A stretch of 36,250 nucleotides of DNA from Candidatus Hatepunaea meridiana (GCA_030765125.1 JAVCDD010000334.1:1-36250), one strand, 5' to 3'. Counted from the stretch's first letter, positions 1 through 7,978 are shown. The notes: a model not told the origin generated them from the letters alone. A program made the numbers and translations.

Positions 1-65
1 CGTAGGGGCCAATTTATTGAGCCCCTTCTACTTATGCAAAAGGGCTCGATAAATCGGCCCCTACG
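1..65. repeat. Imperfect inverted repeat at left window edge
   Basis: The ends CGTAGGGGCC and GGCCCCTACG are exact reverse complements, and the arms (about 1-27 and 40-65) pair with only a few mismatches around a short loop. It probably continues the dispersed palindromes seen through the window, but no second copy of this sequence lies inside it. Positions 66-231 hold no other gene that I can see; the stretch is AT-rich leader DNA for the next gene. Confidence 0.7.
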
Positions 66-231
66 CGGAACTTTTAATGTTTCAAACAATTATAAAAACC
101 AATATTGATACTTAACAAAGTAATGCTATATACTTATAATTAAACAGATGAGACAAGTATTGATAGTTTAACTTAACATACAAGGAACTACCATAATTCG
201 TTTAGCTGTTTCTATCTGCCTGCTTTTCATT

Positions 232-2361
232 GTGAATTTTCCCTCATATTCCCAGCATTACGAAAATGTTGAGCCACTCTCTGAGATACTCCAAACCGGA
301 TGCTACACCGAGATTGCCATAGAAGGTGATCGACTCTACGCCGTAACCGGTTATGGATTTGAAGTTTTGGATATTTCTAATCCGGAAGAACCGACTCTGC
401 TTGGTCGCGCTCCATGTGAAGGATATTCCGAAAGAATCGCTGTCAAGGATGGTTATGTTTACCTTGCGGAATTCTCTCTGGGGATGTTCGTATTCGACGC
501 GCGAGATCCGGGGAATATCAGTCAGGTTTTCAACTTCAGCCATCCCGACTACCTCTTCGCAGGTATGCAGGTTCATGAAAACAGGTTGTATCTTTGTGTG
601 TGGGGTCGTGGACTGAAAATATATGACATCAGCGAACCCGGTGAGCCCCAATATCTCGCTTACTTCACTCCGCCATTAATGCCATTTTGCGTCCTTGCTC
701 ATGATACTCTGGTCTATGTCGCGGATTGGTATGAGGGTATTCTTAGAATTGTCGATATGCGCGACACTGATAATATTGAAGTACTGAGTGAATACTTCCT
801 GGATCGGACCTGGGTTGAAGATATGTGTGTCAGCAACGACATCCTTTTCCTGGCGGAGGATGGTAATGGACTGAGACTGCTGGATATTGAAGACACAGGC
901 GATATCCAACATATAAGTTCATTACAAATAGATGACTGCTATATGAACAGCGTTACAATTCGGGATAATTTTGCTTATGTTGGTTGCTGCAGAGATGGTC
1001 TTCTGCTCGTGGACTATTCCGATCCAAGGGAACTCGAAATTGTAGGTATCGATGATTCCACACAGTACTGGATTTATAATACTGAATTCTCAGGAAATAA
1101 TGCCTATGTTGCCGGTAGTTGGGACGGTTTAGTAGTATATAACGCAGCAGATCCATCAACTCCTGAACTATTAGCGAACTATAACAAGCCCCCACCTGTT
1201 TACTTCCCAACTGCATACCATACGACCCTTATTGTACCGCGTAATGACGAAGGGCTTCTGATACTGAATACGGAAGATCCAACCAATCCTGAAGTCATTG
1301 TCGAAATTGATTCTATCTATACCTATAGCGCTCTCACGTCCGATGACGGCTGGCTTTACCTGACTTCGTTCAATCCGGAAGACAGTGTTACCTCGCTCCA
1401 GGCTTGGAATATCGACGATCCGGAACATCCTGAAGGCGTTTGGCGCCAGGATATTTTTCACCGTTATGGAAATTTCAGAATATCTGATGATCTGCTCTAT
1501 ATAGCATATTATAAAAGTGCAGTAGCATTGTGGGATATTTCGGACCGTGGTGAACCTTCACATGTCGCAGATATAGTTGATACTTTGATATGCGATGCTT
1601 ATATAGAAGAAGACCTGCTGTACTCCCTTGGTACGGATGATATTTTCAGAATTACCGATATCAGCAATCCGGATGAACCGGAGCTGCTGGGTGACTATGA
1701 AGGTCTCAATTATGCCTATGATATAGTTGTTGCCGGTAATAATGCATATATTGCCGATGGAGGCGATGGGATAGTTGTATTGGGTGTTGAAGATCCGACG
1801 GAGATATTTCGTCTTGCCACTGCTGCAACCACGGATCGAGCACACAGTCTCGCAGTGAGTGATTCTCTGCTCTATGTCTGCGATTATCGGGGTGGTCTTA
1901 GGGTATTCGATCTTTTAACCAGGCGGCAGCCTATCGAATTGGGTTTCCTGGATACACCCGGGAATGCCATGTTTGTGGAAGTAGAGGATGGAATTGCCTA
2001 CGTTGGCGACACTTACGACCTGACGATTTGTCGTTACAATACCGATTCATTCATTTGGTTGAATGAAACAGTCACACCACAGAGCTTCAAATTGTTCCCC
2101 GCCTTTCCCAATCCCTTCAACTCGACTGTAACTATAGGATACTTCTTACCCGCGCCTTCATGGGTAAATGTGACCATTTTTGATCTCCAGGGACGTCTGG
2201 TTTACCGAGAGAATAACCTGCATCAGGGTGGATTCGACAGCTTTATATGGAATGGCAAAGGGCTGCCTTCCGGGAGTTATCTGTTTAGATTGAGCGAAGG
2301 CATGGTAGGTTCGTCATCACCGGAATTTAATGAAGAGCAGATTCTGCATCTTGTCAGGTAA
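232..2361 (+). CDS. Secreted LVIVD-repeat beta-propeller protein with T9SS-type C-terminal sorting domain
   Basis: The protein is built of about ten to twelve repeats of roughly 45 residues, each with a YV-x-DYxxGL-x-VxDIxxPxxP pattern (for example VLDISNPEEP and IYDISEPGEP). This is the LVIVD repeat, which folds as a beta-propeller. The last ~85 residues start with FPAFPNPFN and end in LVR, and match the T9SS type A sorting domain (SPxPFNP class), so export across the outer membrane is likely. The listed start is GTG at 232, the first canonical start codon, but it cuts off a signal peptide. The frame stays open upstream to a stop at 169-171 and encodes a hydrophobic run (IRLAVSICLLFIVNFPSYSQ). 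An AAGGA at 182-186 is well spaced for an ATA at 193 or ATT at 196. No ATG, GTG or TTG exists there. The ligand or function is unknown. Confidence 0.85.
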   Translation: MNFPSYSQHYENVEPLSEILQTGCYTEIAIEGDRLYAVTGYGFEVLDISNPEEPTLLGRAPCEGYSERIAVKDGYVYLAEFSLGMFVFDARDPGNISQVFNFSHPDYLFAGMQVHENRLYLCVWGRGLKIYDISEPGEPQYLAYFTPPLMPFCVLAHDTLVYVADWYEGILRIVDMRDTDNIEVLSEYFLDRTWVEDMCVSNDILFLAEDGNGLRLLDIEDTGDIQHISSLQIDDCYMNSVTIRDNFAYVGCCRDGLLLVDYSDPRELEIVGIDDSTQYWIYNTEFSGNNAYVAGSWDGLVVYNAADPSTPELLANYNKPPPVYFPTAYHTTLIVPRNDEGLLILNTEDPTNPEVIVEIDSIYTYSALTSDDGWLYLTSFNPEDSVTSLQAWNIDDPEHPEGVWRQDIFHRYGNFRISDDLLYIAYYKSAVALWDISDRGEPSHVADIVDTLICDAYIEEDLLYSLGTDDIFRITDISNPDEPELLGDYEGLNYAYDIVVAGNNAYIADGGDGIVVLGVEDPTEIFRLATAATTDRAHSLAVSDSLLYVCDYRGGLRVFDLLTRRQPIELGFLDTPGNAMFVEVEDGIAYVGDTYDLTICRYNTDSFIWLNETVTPQSFKLFPAFPNPFNSTVTIGYFLPAPSWVNVTIFDLQGRLVYRENNLHQGGFDSFIWNGKGLPSGSYLFRLSEGMVGSSSPEFNEEQILHLVR

Positions 2362-2363
2362 CA

Positions 2364-2399
2364 GAATTAAGGGGACACAATCACTACTATCCCCAATTT
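2364..2399. repeat. Short inverted repeat after the LVIVD gene
   Basis: GAATTAAGGGGA and TCCCCAATTTC form a hairpin just after the stop codon. It has no clear T-tract, so it is only a possible terminator. The outer bases resemble the ends of the 91-bp family C palindromes (AAGGGGACA), so it may be a decayed copy. Confidence 0.4.
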
Positions 2400-2405
2400 C
2401 CCCCC

Positions 2406-2469
2406 GCTGTCAACCCACCGCGGTTGACAGCATTCGGAAGCGTTACTGTCAAGGACGGCGCCCTGACAG
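2406..2469. repeat. Family A double-hairpin repeat, copy 1
   Basis: There are two consecutive hairpins. The first pairs CTGTCAACC with GGTTGACAG (2407-2430); the second pairs CTGTCA with TGACAG around GGCGCC (2446-2469). Other copies lie at 11805-11879, 31727-31750 and 34714-34778. A further degenerate GACAGCGG tail follows at about 2491-2500. Confidence 0.75.
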
Positions 2470-2520
2470 CAGATTAGAGGAACGACGCTCCGACAGCGGG
2501 TCAAACAATCCTACTTCATA

Positions 2521-2617
2521 AACCGGAGTGCTGAAGCTGCTTCGGCATGCGTAAGCAAGCTTGTACACTCCGGTACATTAGCACACGCAAGCAAGCTTGC
2601 GCACTCCGGGTCATTAG
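2521..2617. repeat. Family B palindromic repeat, copy 1 (composite)
   Basis: An imperfect palindrome runs from ACCGGAGTGCTGAAGC to TGTACACTCCGGT, followed by a second half-unit (GCAAGCAAGCTTGCGCACTCCGG). It belongs to the same family as 14232-14293 and 35540-35621. The stretch 2618-2756 carries only the promoter of the next gene. Confidence 0.7.
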
Positions 2618-2689
2618 AATGGTTCACCCGTTTTACAAGCGAAACGAAGCAATCTCTTGAAAAAACCACCTCTCTCCTCCCTTCAGATA

Positions 2690-2718
2690 TTGCCTAAACC
2701 AACATTTCTTTGTATAAT
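2690..2718 (+). promoter_or_regulatory. Sigma70-type promoter for tldE
   Basis: TTGCCT (2690-2695) and a consensus TATAAT (2713-2718) are separated by 17 bases. It lies 39 bases upstream of the tldE start and there is no other gene between them. The consensus -10 is the strong part; the -35 is partial. Confidence 0.6.
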
Positions 2719-2756
2719 ACAATGTTAAACCAAAAATAAACATTAACGAGGATAAA

Positions 2757-4100
2757 ATGCTAAATGAATCTGAACTAAAGACGCTTGCCGATAAAGCGCT
2801 CTCGTTTTCGACCGGATACGAAACTGAAGTTATGGTTTCTTCCGGAGACAGTGCGCTGACACGGTTTAGCGAGAACATAATCACACAGAACGTCTCTTCG
2901 CACGGAGCAGGCATATCCATCCGACTCATCAAGGACAACAAGATGGGTAAAGCCTCGACAGGCAACATAGCTGACGATGGTATAAAGCGGTGTGTGGAAA
3001 CGGCTAAGGCAGCATTAGATGTTGCAGAAAGCGATTCTGACCTGTTCCCACTGCCGGATCCGCAGGAGTATCGTAAGATAGAGAAATACAACCTTGTCAC
3101 TCATGAGACTACGCCTGAAGTTCGAGCCACTGGAGTAAAAAACGCCGTTGATATGTTTAAAAAAGATGATCTGGGAGGCGCAGGTATCTTTTCATCAGGC
3201 GGCAGCGCCTTCGCTCTGGCGAATTCCAAAGGTTTATGGGCTCACAACCGCTCTTCCAACGCCAAGTTCTCCATCTCAGCGATGTATCCTGATTCGTCTG
3301 GTTGGGCGGAAGAAGGCGACAGCGACATCAGTACTATAAATATTGATAAGATAGCCGCTATTGCTGCGAAAAAAGCGATAGACGGACGCAATCCCGCGGA
3401 GATCGAACCCGGCGCCTGGACGGTCATATTTGAACCCGCCGCCGTAGCGGAATTCCTGCTCTTCCTTGGATGGGAAGCACTCAACGGATTAGCCTTCGCT
3501 GAGAACAGAAGCTGCTTCTCCGGCAAGGTCGGTGAGAAGGTCGTCGGTGAAAACATCACCATCGTTGACGACGTTTACCATCCGCTCACCAACGGAATGC
3601 CCTTCGATTATGAAGGTTTACCCAAACAAAAGGTAACGCTGATCGAAAACGGTGTATTCAAGAGCACGGTGCACAATCGAATGACGGCAAAGATGACCGG
3701 ACTTGAGCAAACGGGACATTCACTCCCGCAGCCGGACTCTTACGGACCGCTTCCAGGGAATCTCATTCTGTCCCCCGGTGATTCATCTATAGAGGAGATG
3801 ATCGCCTCAACAGACAAGGGATTGCTCGTCACCAACCTTCATTACGTCAACATCCTGAACCCGATGACAATGACATTGACCGGAATGACGCGCGACGGGC
3901 TGTTTATGATAGAAAACGGCAAAGTCACCAAAGGTCTGAAGAATATGCGCTTCACAGATTCAGTATTGCACGTCATGTCAAACGTAGCAGCGATGTCCAG
4001 CAAGCTATACAAAACCGGCACCTTCTGGGGCGGCGGAGGCAGCATAGCGCCGGTGATGAAAGTGAATGATTTTCATTTGACAAGTAAAACTGAAAATTGA
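2757..4100 (+). CDS. tldE: TldE/PmbA-family subunit of the TldD/TldE metalloprotease
   Basis: This 447-residue protein has the full-length TldE/PmbA architecture (peptidase U62, 'modulator of DNA gyrase'). Family landmarks are the N-terminal TRFSENIITQN region, the VDDVYHP block and the GGGGSIAPVMKV C-terminus. In the family TldE is the non-catalytic partner, and no HExxxH zinc motif is present here. TldD and TldE form a heterodimer that degrades or processes unfolded peptides, such as microcin B17 precursor and CcdA in E. coli. The start ATG follows ACGAGGATAAA and the promoter at 2690-2718. Its partner TldD lies about 4.8 kb downstream (8892-10337), on the same strand, with accessory genes in between. 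Assignment is firm; the native substrate here is unknown. Confidence 0.93.
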   Translation: MLNESELKTLADKALSFSTGYETEVMVSSGDSALTRFSENIITQNVSSHGAGISIRLIKDNKMGKASTGNIADDGIKRCVETAKAALDVAESDSDLFPLPDPQEYRKIEKYNLVTHETTPEVRATGVKNAVDMFKKDDLGGAGIFSSGGSAFALANSKGLWAHNRSSNAKFSISAMYPDSSGWAEEGDSDISTINIDKIAAIAAKKAIDGRNPAEIEPGAWTVIFEPAAVAEFLLFLGWEALNGLAFAENRSCFSGKVGEKVVGENITIVDDVYHPLTNGMPFDYEGLPKQKVTLIENGVFKSTVHNRMTAKMTGLEQTGHSLPQPDSYGPLPGNLILSPGDSSIEEMIASTDKGLLVTNLHYVNILNPMTMTLTGMTRDGLFMIENGKVTKGLKNMRFTDSVLHVMSNVAAMSSKLYKTGTFWGGGGSIAPVMKVNDFHLTSKTEN

Positions 4101-4104
4101 TTTT

Positions 4105-4228
4105 TAATGTTGTGATATTGTAATGTTGTGATTATGGATTCATTGTTCCATTATTTCATTGTTTAAAACCATCTGCAATGAAACAATTTAACAATCTTTT
4201 TAATTTCAACATTACAACATTACAACAT
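4105..4228. repeat. AT-rich inverted repeat (family F-like)
   Basis: The left arm AATGTTGTGATATTGTAATG pairs imperfectly with CATTACAACATTACAACAT at the right. A second inner pair (TTTCATTGTTT / AAACAATTTAA) sits inside. It may end transcription from tldE and mark the left border of the accessory block. Related AT-rich repeats lie at 19648-19722 and around 34881-35100. Confidence 0.65.
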
Positions 4229-4263
4229 CAGCCGCTTGGTACTTTTAACGGAGTGGTGACCCA

Positions 4264-5310
4264 ATGATAGAACTAAAAAAAGGTAACCTCTTAACTGCCG
4301 ATGTTGAGGCATTAGTTAACTCAGTTAATTGTGTCGGCATAATGGGCAGGGGCATAGCTCTTCAGTTCCGTAAAGCTTTCACCGATAACTTCAAGGAATA
4401 TGCAGATGCATGCAAGCGAGGAGAAATTCTGCCAGGTCAAATGTTTGTCTTTAAGACAGGACTGGTAACTTTTCCGCATTACATATTAAACTTCCCAACG
4501 AAACGTCATTGGCGTGGAAATAGTCGGATGTCCGATATTGAATCGGGTCTCAAAGACTTAGTATCGGTAATCAAGAATCACCGGATTAGCTCAATTGCAA
4601 TCCCTCCTCTTGGATGCGGACTTGGTGGACTGGATTGGGAAGATGTGCGCTCGCGTATAGAGAACGTTATGAGCGAAATACCGGAAGTTCATGTATTGCT
4701 GTATGAGCCGTCGGGCGCTCCAGAAATGGTTAAGTCGCGAGATGTGCCCGGAATGACTCCTGGTCGCGCTGCCCTGATAGGTTTAATGCATCATTATCTT
4801 TCCGGTTTGATGGAGCCGTTCATTTCACTTCTTGAAATTCATAAGTTAATGTACTTTATGCAGGAAGCAGGGGAACCGTTACGACTGAAGTTCTCGAAAG
4901 CTCTTTATGGTCCGTACGCAGAGAACTTACGGCATGTTCTTAACAGCATTGAGGGTCATTTGATTGCCGGATATGCCGATGGTGGTGACTCTCCTGATAA
5001 ACAAATATCAATAGTACCGGGTGCAACAGAGGATGCTAAAAATTTCCTTGAGGACAACGCAGAAACGCAAAACAGATTCGAACGAGTAACCGAATTAGTT
5101 CAAGGTTTCGAGACTCCCTTTGGCTTAGAATTACTATCTTCCGTCCATTGGGTTGTGTCAAAAGAAAATGCAAAAACTGCTGAAAAAGCGATTGAGAAAA
5201 CGTATAGTTGGAATGAGAGAAAAAGGCGATTTGTGCCGGATCAAATAAGATTGGCATTAAGCACACTAATATCTAATGGGTGGGTTCGGGATTACGGTGG
5301 TGGAATATAG
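4264..5310 (+). CDS. DarG-like macrodomain protein (orphan antitoxin-type ADP-ribosyl hydrolase)
   Basis: Residues 1 to about 155 are a macrodomain: GNLLTADVEALVNSVN, then CVGIMGRGIALQF, then IPPLGCGLGGLDW match the ADP-ribose-binding loops of the DarG/ALC1-like class. Residues about 165-348 match the C-terminal region of DarG, which neutralises the toxin DarT. In DarTG systems DarT ADP-ribosylates thymidine in single-stranded DNA and DarG removes the mark and binds DarT. DarT normally lies just upstream of darG, but here the upstream neighbour is tldE and no DarT-like ORF exists in the window, so this copy is an orphan or has a new partner. The stop codon overlaps the start of a 47-codon ORF, which in turn overlaps a TIR-like gene. 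A GGAG at about 4250 precedes the ATG. The family call is confident; the role is inferred. Confidence 0.85.
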   Translation: MIELKKGNLLTADVEALVNSVNCVGIMGRGIALQFRKAFTDNFKEYADACKRGEILPGQMFVFKTGLVTFPHYILNFPTKRHWRGNSRMSDIESGLKDLVSVIKNHRISSIAIPPLGCGLGGLDWEDVRSRIENVMSEIPEVHVLLYEPSGAPEMVKSRDVPGMTPGRAALIGLMHHYLSGLMEPFISLLEIHKLMYFMQEAGEPLRLKFSKALYGPYAENLRHVLNSIEGHLIAGYADGGDSPDKQISIVPGATEDAKNFLEDNAETQNRFERVTELVQGFETPFGLELLSSVHWVVSKENAKTAEKAIEKTYSWNERKRRFVPDQIRLALSTLISNGWVRDYGGGI

Positions 5311-5443
5311 TAAATTCGTGGAAAAATGCTGGGAACTTGAGGGGGAGGAAGCGGATGAGGAGTTTGAAGAGGTGGTGAAGAGGATTGAAGCGACTTTAGA
5401 TATAGTTAATGAATATAAGGAAAAGCCGAATGTCAATGAATAA
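5300..5443 (+). CDS. Small acidic 47-aa protein between the macrodomain and TIR-like genes
   Basis: This GTG-start ORF (an alternative in-frame GTG is at 5297) overlaps the end of the macrodomain gene by 11 bases and the start of the TIR-like gene by 14 bases. The product is strongly acidic and probably helical, with stretches such as LEGEEADEEFEEVVKRIEA. I do not recognise the family. The tight overlaps on both sides suggest translational coupling, so it may be a small regulator or inhibitor, or simply a linker ORF that keeps ribosomes moving. It could also be the remnant of a longer gene. Confidence that it is translated is moderate. Confidence 0.5.
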   Translation: MEYSKFVEKCWELEGEEADEEFEEVVKRIEATLDIVNEYKEKPNVNE

Positions 5444-6242
5444 TCACAATTCAATATCATTATTCAAGTCATTGAAAGATGAAATGGAGCAATTGGCATT
5501 TGATGATAATAATAAGCTTGATTCAATAAAGCGAAGAACCAATATGATAGTTACGAAAGTTTTCGGTGATAAAAGCGAATATCTAAATGATTTTAAATAT
5601 ATTCATCTCTTTCGTGGTATACTTCACTTAGGTTCCCTCGGTCCACCACCTCCAAGAAATATAGAATCTGATAAGAGAGAATGGATGCGAGGTAGGCAAA
5701 AGTGGATCAATCAATTAGATGTTATAATTGAAGAGTTGGAGATAACAGAACATTCATCAACTTCAACTGGTAAGTCCAAGAGTATCACAAATATAAAGTA
5801 CTCTAATAGAGTTTTCATCGTCCACGGTCACGATGAAGGTTGCAAGCAATCTGTTGCAAGGTGCGTTGAACGTCTTGATCTCACAGCAATCATTCTTCAC
5901 GAAAAATCCAGTAGTGGTAAGACGCTAATTGAGAAGCTTGAAAGTCATGGAGAAGTCGGATACTCTGTTATAATTCTCACGCCGGATGATTTAGGAACTA
6001 AAAAATCAGACCCTAAAAATCTAAAACCTCGTGCTCGCCAAAATGTTATTTTAGAATTAGGTTACTTTATTGGTAGACTTGGACGAAGCCGAGTGTGTGT
6101 GCTTCAAAAAGGAGAGATTGAACCGCCTACGGACATCCTTGGAGTCGTTTGGATAAATTTTGATGTTGATGGAGGGTGGAAATCCAAATTGGCAGATGAA
6201 TTGAAAACCGCTGGTTATGATATTGATAAGAACAAACTCTGA
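5430..6242 (+). CDS. TIR-like nucleotide-binding protein (PF10137/CAP12-type), predicted NADase effector
   Basis: The start chosen is ATG 5430, with AAGGA at 5417-5421; an in-frame ATG at 5409 is less well placed. The N-terminal ~120 residues are helical and unassigned. From about residue 128 comes the TIR-like domain: VFIVHGHDEG, then the LHEKSSSGKTLIEKLE segment, VIILTPDDLG, and the RARQNVILELGYFIG helix with a glutamate at about 209, then GVVWINFD. This is the predicted nucleotide-binding TIR-like family used as effector in some CBASS-type systems, where TIR domains hydrolyse NAD. The glutamate in the NVILELG helix is the expected catalytic residue. It lies downstream of, and overlaps with, the 47-aa ORF and the macrodomain gene. 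No cyclase (CD-NTase) gene is adjacent, so the trigger is unknown. Confidence 0.85.
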   Translation: MSMNNHNSISLFKSLKDEMEQLAFDDNNKLDSIKRRTNMIVTKVFGDKSEYLNDFKYIHLFRGILHLGSLGPPPPRNIESDKREWMRGRQKWINQLDVIIEELEITEHSSTSTGKSKSITNIKYSNRVFIVHGHDEGCKQSVARCVERLDLTAIILHEKSSSGKTLIEKLESHGEVGYSVIILTPDDLGTKKSDPKNLKPRARQNVILELGYFIGRLGRSRVCVLQKGEIEPPTDILGVVWINFDVDGGWKSKLADELKTAGYDIDKNKL

Positions 6243-6270
6243 TAATGTATACTAGGTTTCTGTTTCAGTA

Positions 6271-6298
6271 GGAATGACAGCATAATCAACAATCAAAA
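6271..6298 (+). repeat. Conserved leader of the antitoxin-like genes, copy 1 (degenerate hairpin)
   Basis: GGAATGACAGCATAATCAAC, followed by AATCAAAAC, matches the leaders at 7943-7970 and 8194-8232. The hairpin that precedes the other two is decayed here (GGTTTCTGTTTCAGTAGGAA). Confidence 0.55.
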
Positions 6299-6322
6299 CA
6301 TCAGACAAACATAAGTCAGCCA

Positions 6323-6505
6323 ATGACTAAATTAAAAGAAACAGCCATCAAAGCCATCACTTCCCTGCCGGACGAGGCGAATTTGGACGACCTCCTGCAG
6401 GAGATTATCTATCATGCCGAGATAGATGAGGGTTTGAAAGACATTCAGGAAAGACGAACTGTTTCTATCGAAGAGATCGAAGCTCAGTTCAGCCCAAAGA
6501 AGTGA
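6323..6505 (+). CDS. Short antitoxin-like protein, copy 1 (no toxin adjacent)
   Basis: This 60-residue protein has the pattern of the short antitoxins that pair with RelE/ParE toxins: a helical LPDEANLDDLLQEIIYHAEI segment, then DEGLKDIQERRTVSIEEIEA. It is paralogous to the genes at 7979 and 8237. The next gene downstream is a HEPN-motif protein rather than a RelE/ParE toxin. The same frame reads on after its stop codon without interruption into the HEPN gene. It may be orphan, may neutralise the toxin at 8410, or may act with the HEPN protein. Confidence 0.65.
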   Translation: MTKLKETAIKAITSLPDEANLDDLLQEIIYHAEIDEGLKDIQERRTVSIEEIEAQFSPKK

Positions 6506-6571
6506 AGGTTCGATTTTTCAGCGCGGGCAAGATCGGATCGGTATATCAAATCAATAATTCAGGTGGTTAGT

Positions 6572-7903
6572 ATGTCAGCTAGAGAATACACAAACCCAAT
6601 ATATGATATTGAGGTTAATGGTGAAGTTTTATTAAAAAGCATTGAAGGTGAGGTTTCGTTTGATAAATCTCACACCGAAAAGGTACTGATGGATATCCAG
6701 TATCATTTATTGCCAACACCAGGAATTAGAATTGTATTTAGTATTAACAACATTGAACTTATATCATGTTTTTCTCGTTTTTCTGATAATAGTGAGCCTG
6801 ATGTAATTATCGAGGGAAAAAATATTGAAGGGGTCTTCATATCTAAAAAATTTAATCAAAACTCCAATAAAAATAACCTTCAATGTACATTTCAACCATA
6901 TAGTATTTTGCTTATTGAGGACACATTAGACAGTGCTAATAGCATTCGCTTTAATTTGCTAAATTTTCCCTCCTTTTTGTGTCCAGGTGTTCCAATTAGT
7001 GATGGACACAATATTCTATATAAAAAAGATAATATTTCATATCGTCTAGGTGGAGTATGTCTAGAGTATTCAGATTTTACAGTTCACTTCCATTCTCTCG
7101 TAAATCATGAAGAAATTGAGGACAAATTGAAACAATATGGTGGATATGCCATCACACATGTTGGCACCTTAGAGAAACTCAAGAGCAAAAAAATTTCTTT
7201 TGAAGAAACAGAAAAGGTTCTTGAAATAATTCATTACTTCATATCATTTGCAGCAGGGAGATGGTGCCCACCTGTCTTGATCGCAGGTCTTGATGACAAA
7301 GATAATATAGTATGGGAAAAATACAACACACCTATTGATTCAAGATGGACATACACGCCTAATTGGTTTGATAAATTCAATGGTCATTACTTGCATGAAG
7401 TATTTCCGGGATTTGTTAATAAATGGTTCGACACCAAATGGCATGAAACCATGAGATCAGCTATTTACTGGTATCTGCTAAGCAATACATTACCTTCAAA
7501 AGATGCTGGTATAATACTTGCCTATGCAGCATTAGAGATATTAAAGAATACATATCTACTTAACAACAATAAACAAGCACTTAAGAGAAAGTATGGCGGG
7601 AAATTTAAGATTGATTCGTTTTTACATGAGCTTAATATTGATACTGTTATTCCATCAGAATTAACAAGTATTAATAATCTGTTCGGTGGTGATGGACCAA
7701 CATTAATTACAGAAGTAAGGAATTCTCTTGTTCATCCAACTAATAGAGTTCCTACAAACTGGAAGGTCCCTTTCGAGGCATGGAACCTTACACAATGGTA
7801 TTTAGACCTTATATTTCTGAATCTTTGTAATTATAAAGGGCAATATTCAAATCGAATAACAGCAGGGAATCATGGGCAGGTTGAGAATGTTCCATGGGTA
7901 TGA
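6572..7903 (+). CDS. HEPN-motif (ApeA-like) putative ribonuclease
   Basis: The start chosen is ATG 6572, with AGGTGG (6561-6566) upstream; GTG 6563 in the same frame is the alternative. The 443-residue protein has a beta-rich N-terminal half and a helical C-terminal third. The C-terminal part carries an RNSLVH motif (R383-H388), which fits the R-x4-H signature of HEPN ribonucleases. The overall arrangement, a long beta-rich sensor-like N-terminus plus a C-terminal HEPN, resembles ApeA-type abortive-infection proteins, but I cannot claim close homology. Base composition is clearly AT-richer than the flanking tldE and tldD genes, which suggests horizontal transfer. A short antitoxin-like gene precedes it. 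Function as an RNA-cutting defence effector is inferred from the motif only. Confidence 0.65.
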   Translation: MSAREYTNPIYDIEVNGEVLLKSIEGEVSFDKSHTEKVLMDIQYHLLPTPGIRIVFSINNIELISCFSRFSDNSEPDVIIEGKNIEGVFISKKFNQNSNKNNLQCTFQPYSILLIEDTLDSANSIRFNLLNFPSFLCPGVPISDGHNILYKKDNISYRLGGVCLEYSDFTVHFHSLVNHEEIEDKLKQYGGYAITHVGTLEKLKSKKISFEETEKVLEIIHYFISFAAGRWCPPVLIAGLDDKDNIVWEKYNTPIDSRWTYTPNWFDKFNGHYLHEVFPGFVNKWFDTKWHETMRSAIYWYLLSNTLPSKDAGIILAYAALEILKNTYLLNNNKQALKRKYGGKFKIDSFLHELNIDTVIPSELTSINNLFGGDGPTLITEVRNSLVHPTNRVPTNWKVPFEAWNLTQWYLDLIFLNLCNYKGQYSNRITAGNHGQVENVPWV

Positions 7904-7924
7904 TATTGTTGCTTGGTATGTATT

Positions 7925-7970
7925 CTGGATTCCCGATCAGGTCGGGAATGACAGCACAATCGACAATCAG
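7925..7970 (+). repeat. Hairpin plus conserved leader of antitoxin-like gene, copy 2
   Basis: A perfect 8-bp hairpin (ATTCCCGA, loop TCAGG, TCGGGAAT at 7929-7949) is followed by GACAGCACAATCGACAATCA. The copy at 8176 has paired changes in both arms (CCGGA/TCCGG), so the stem is conserved rather than the bases. Confidence 0.75.
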
Positions 7971-7978
7971 GATTAAAC

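Noticed and set aside
2521..2617. CRISPR-like repeat array
   Set aside because: The units are palindromes of unequal length with no regular spacers.
2633..3100. 155-codon minus-strand ORF over the start of tldE
   Set aside because: Serine-rich low-complexity translation typical of an antisense shadow; it covers the tldE promoter and coding sequence.
6502..6570. Possible truncated toxin gene after the first antitoxin-like gene (GTG KVRFFSAG...)
   Set aside because: It runs only about 22 codons before a stop, and the alternative frame simply leads into the HEPN gene. There is no convincing toxin motif.
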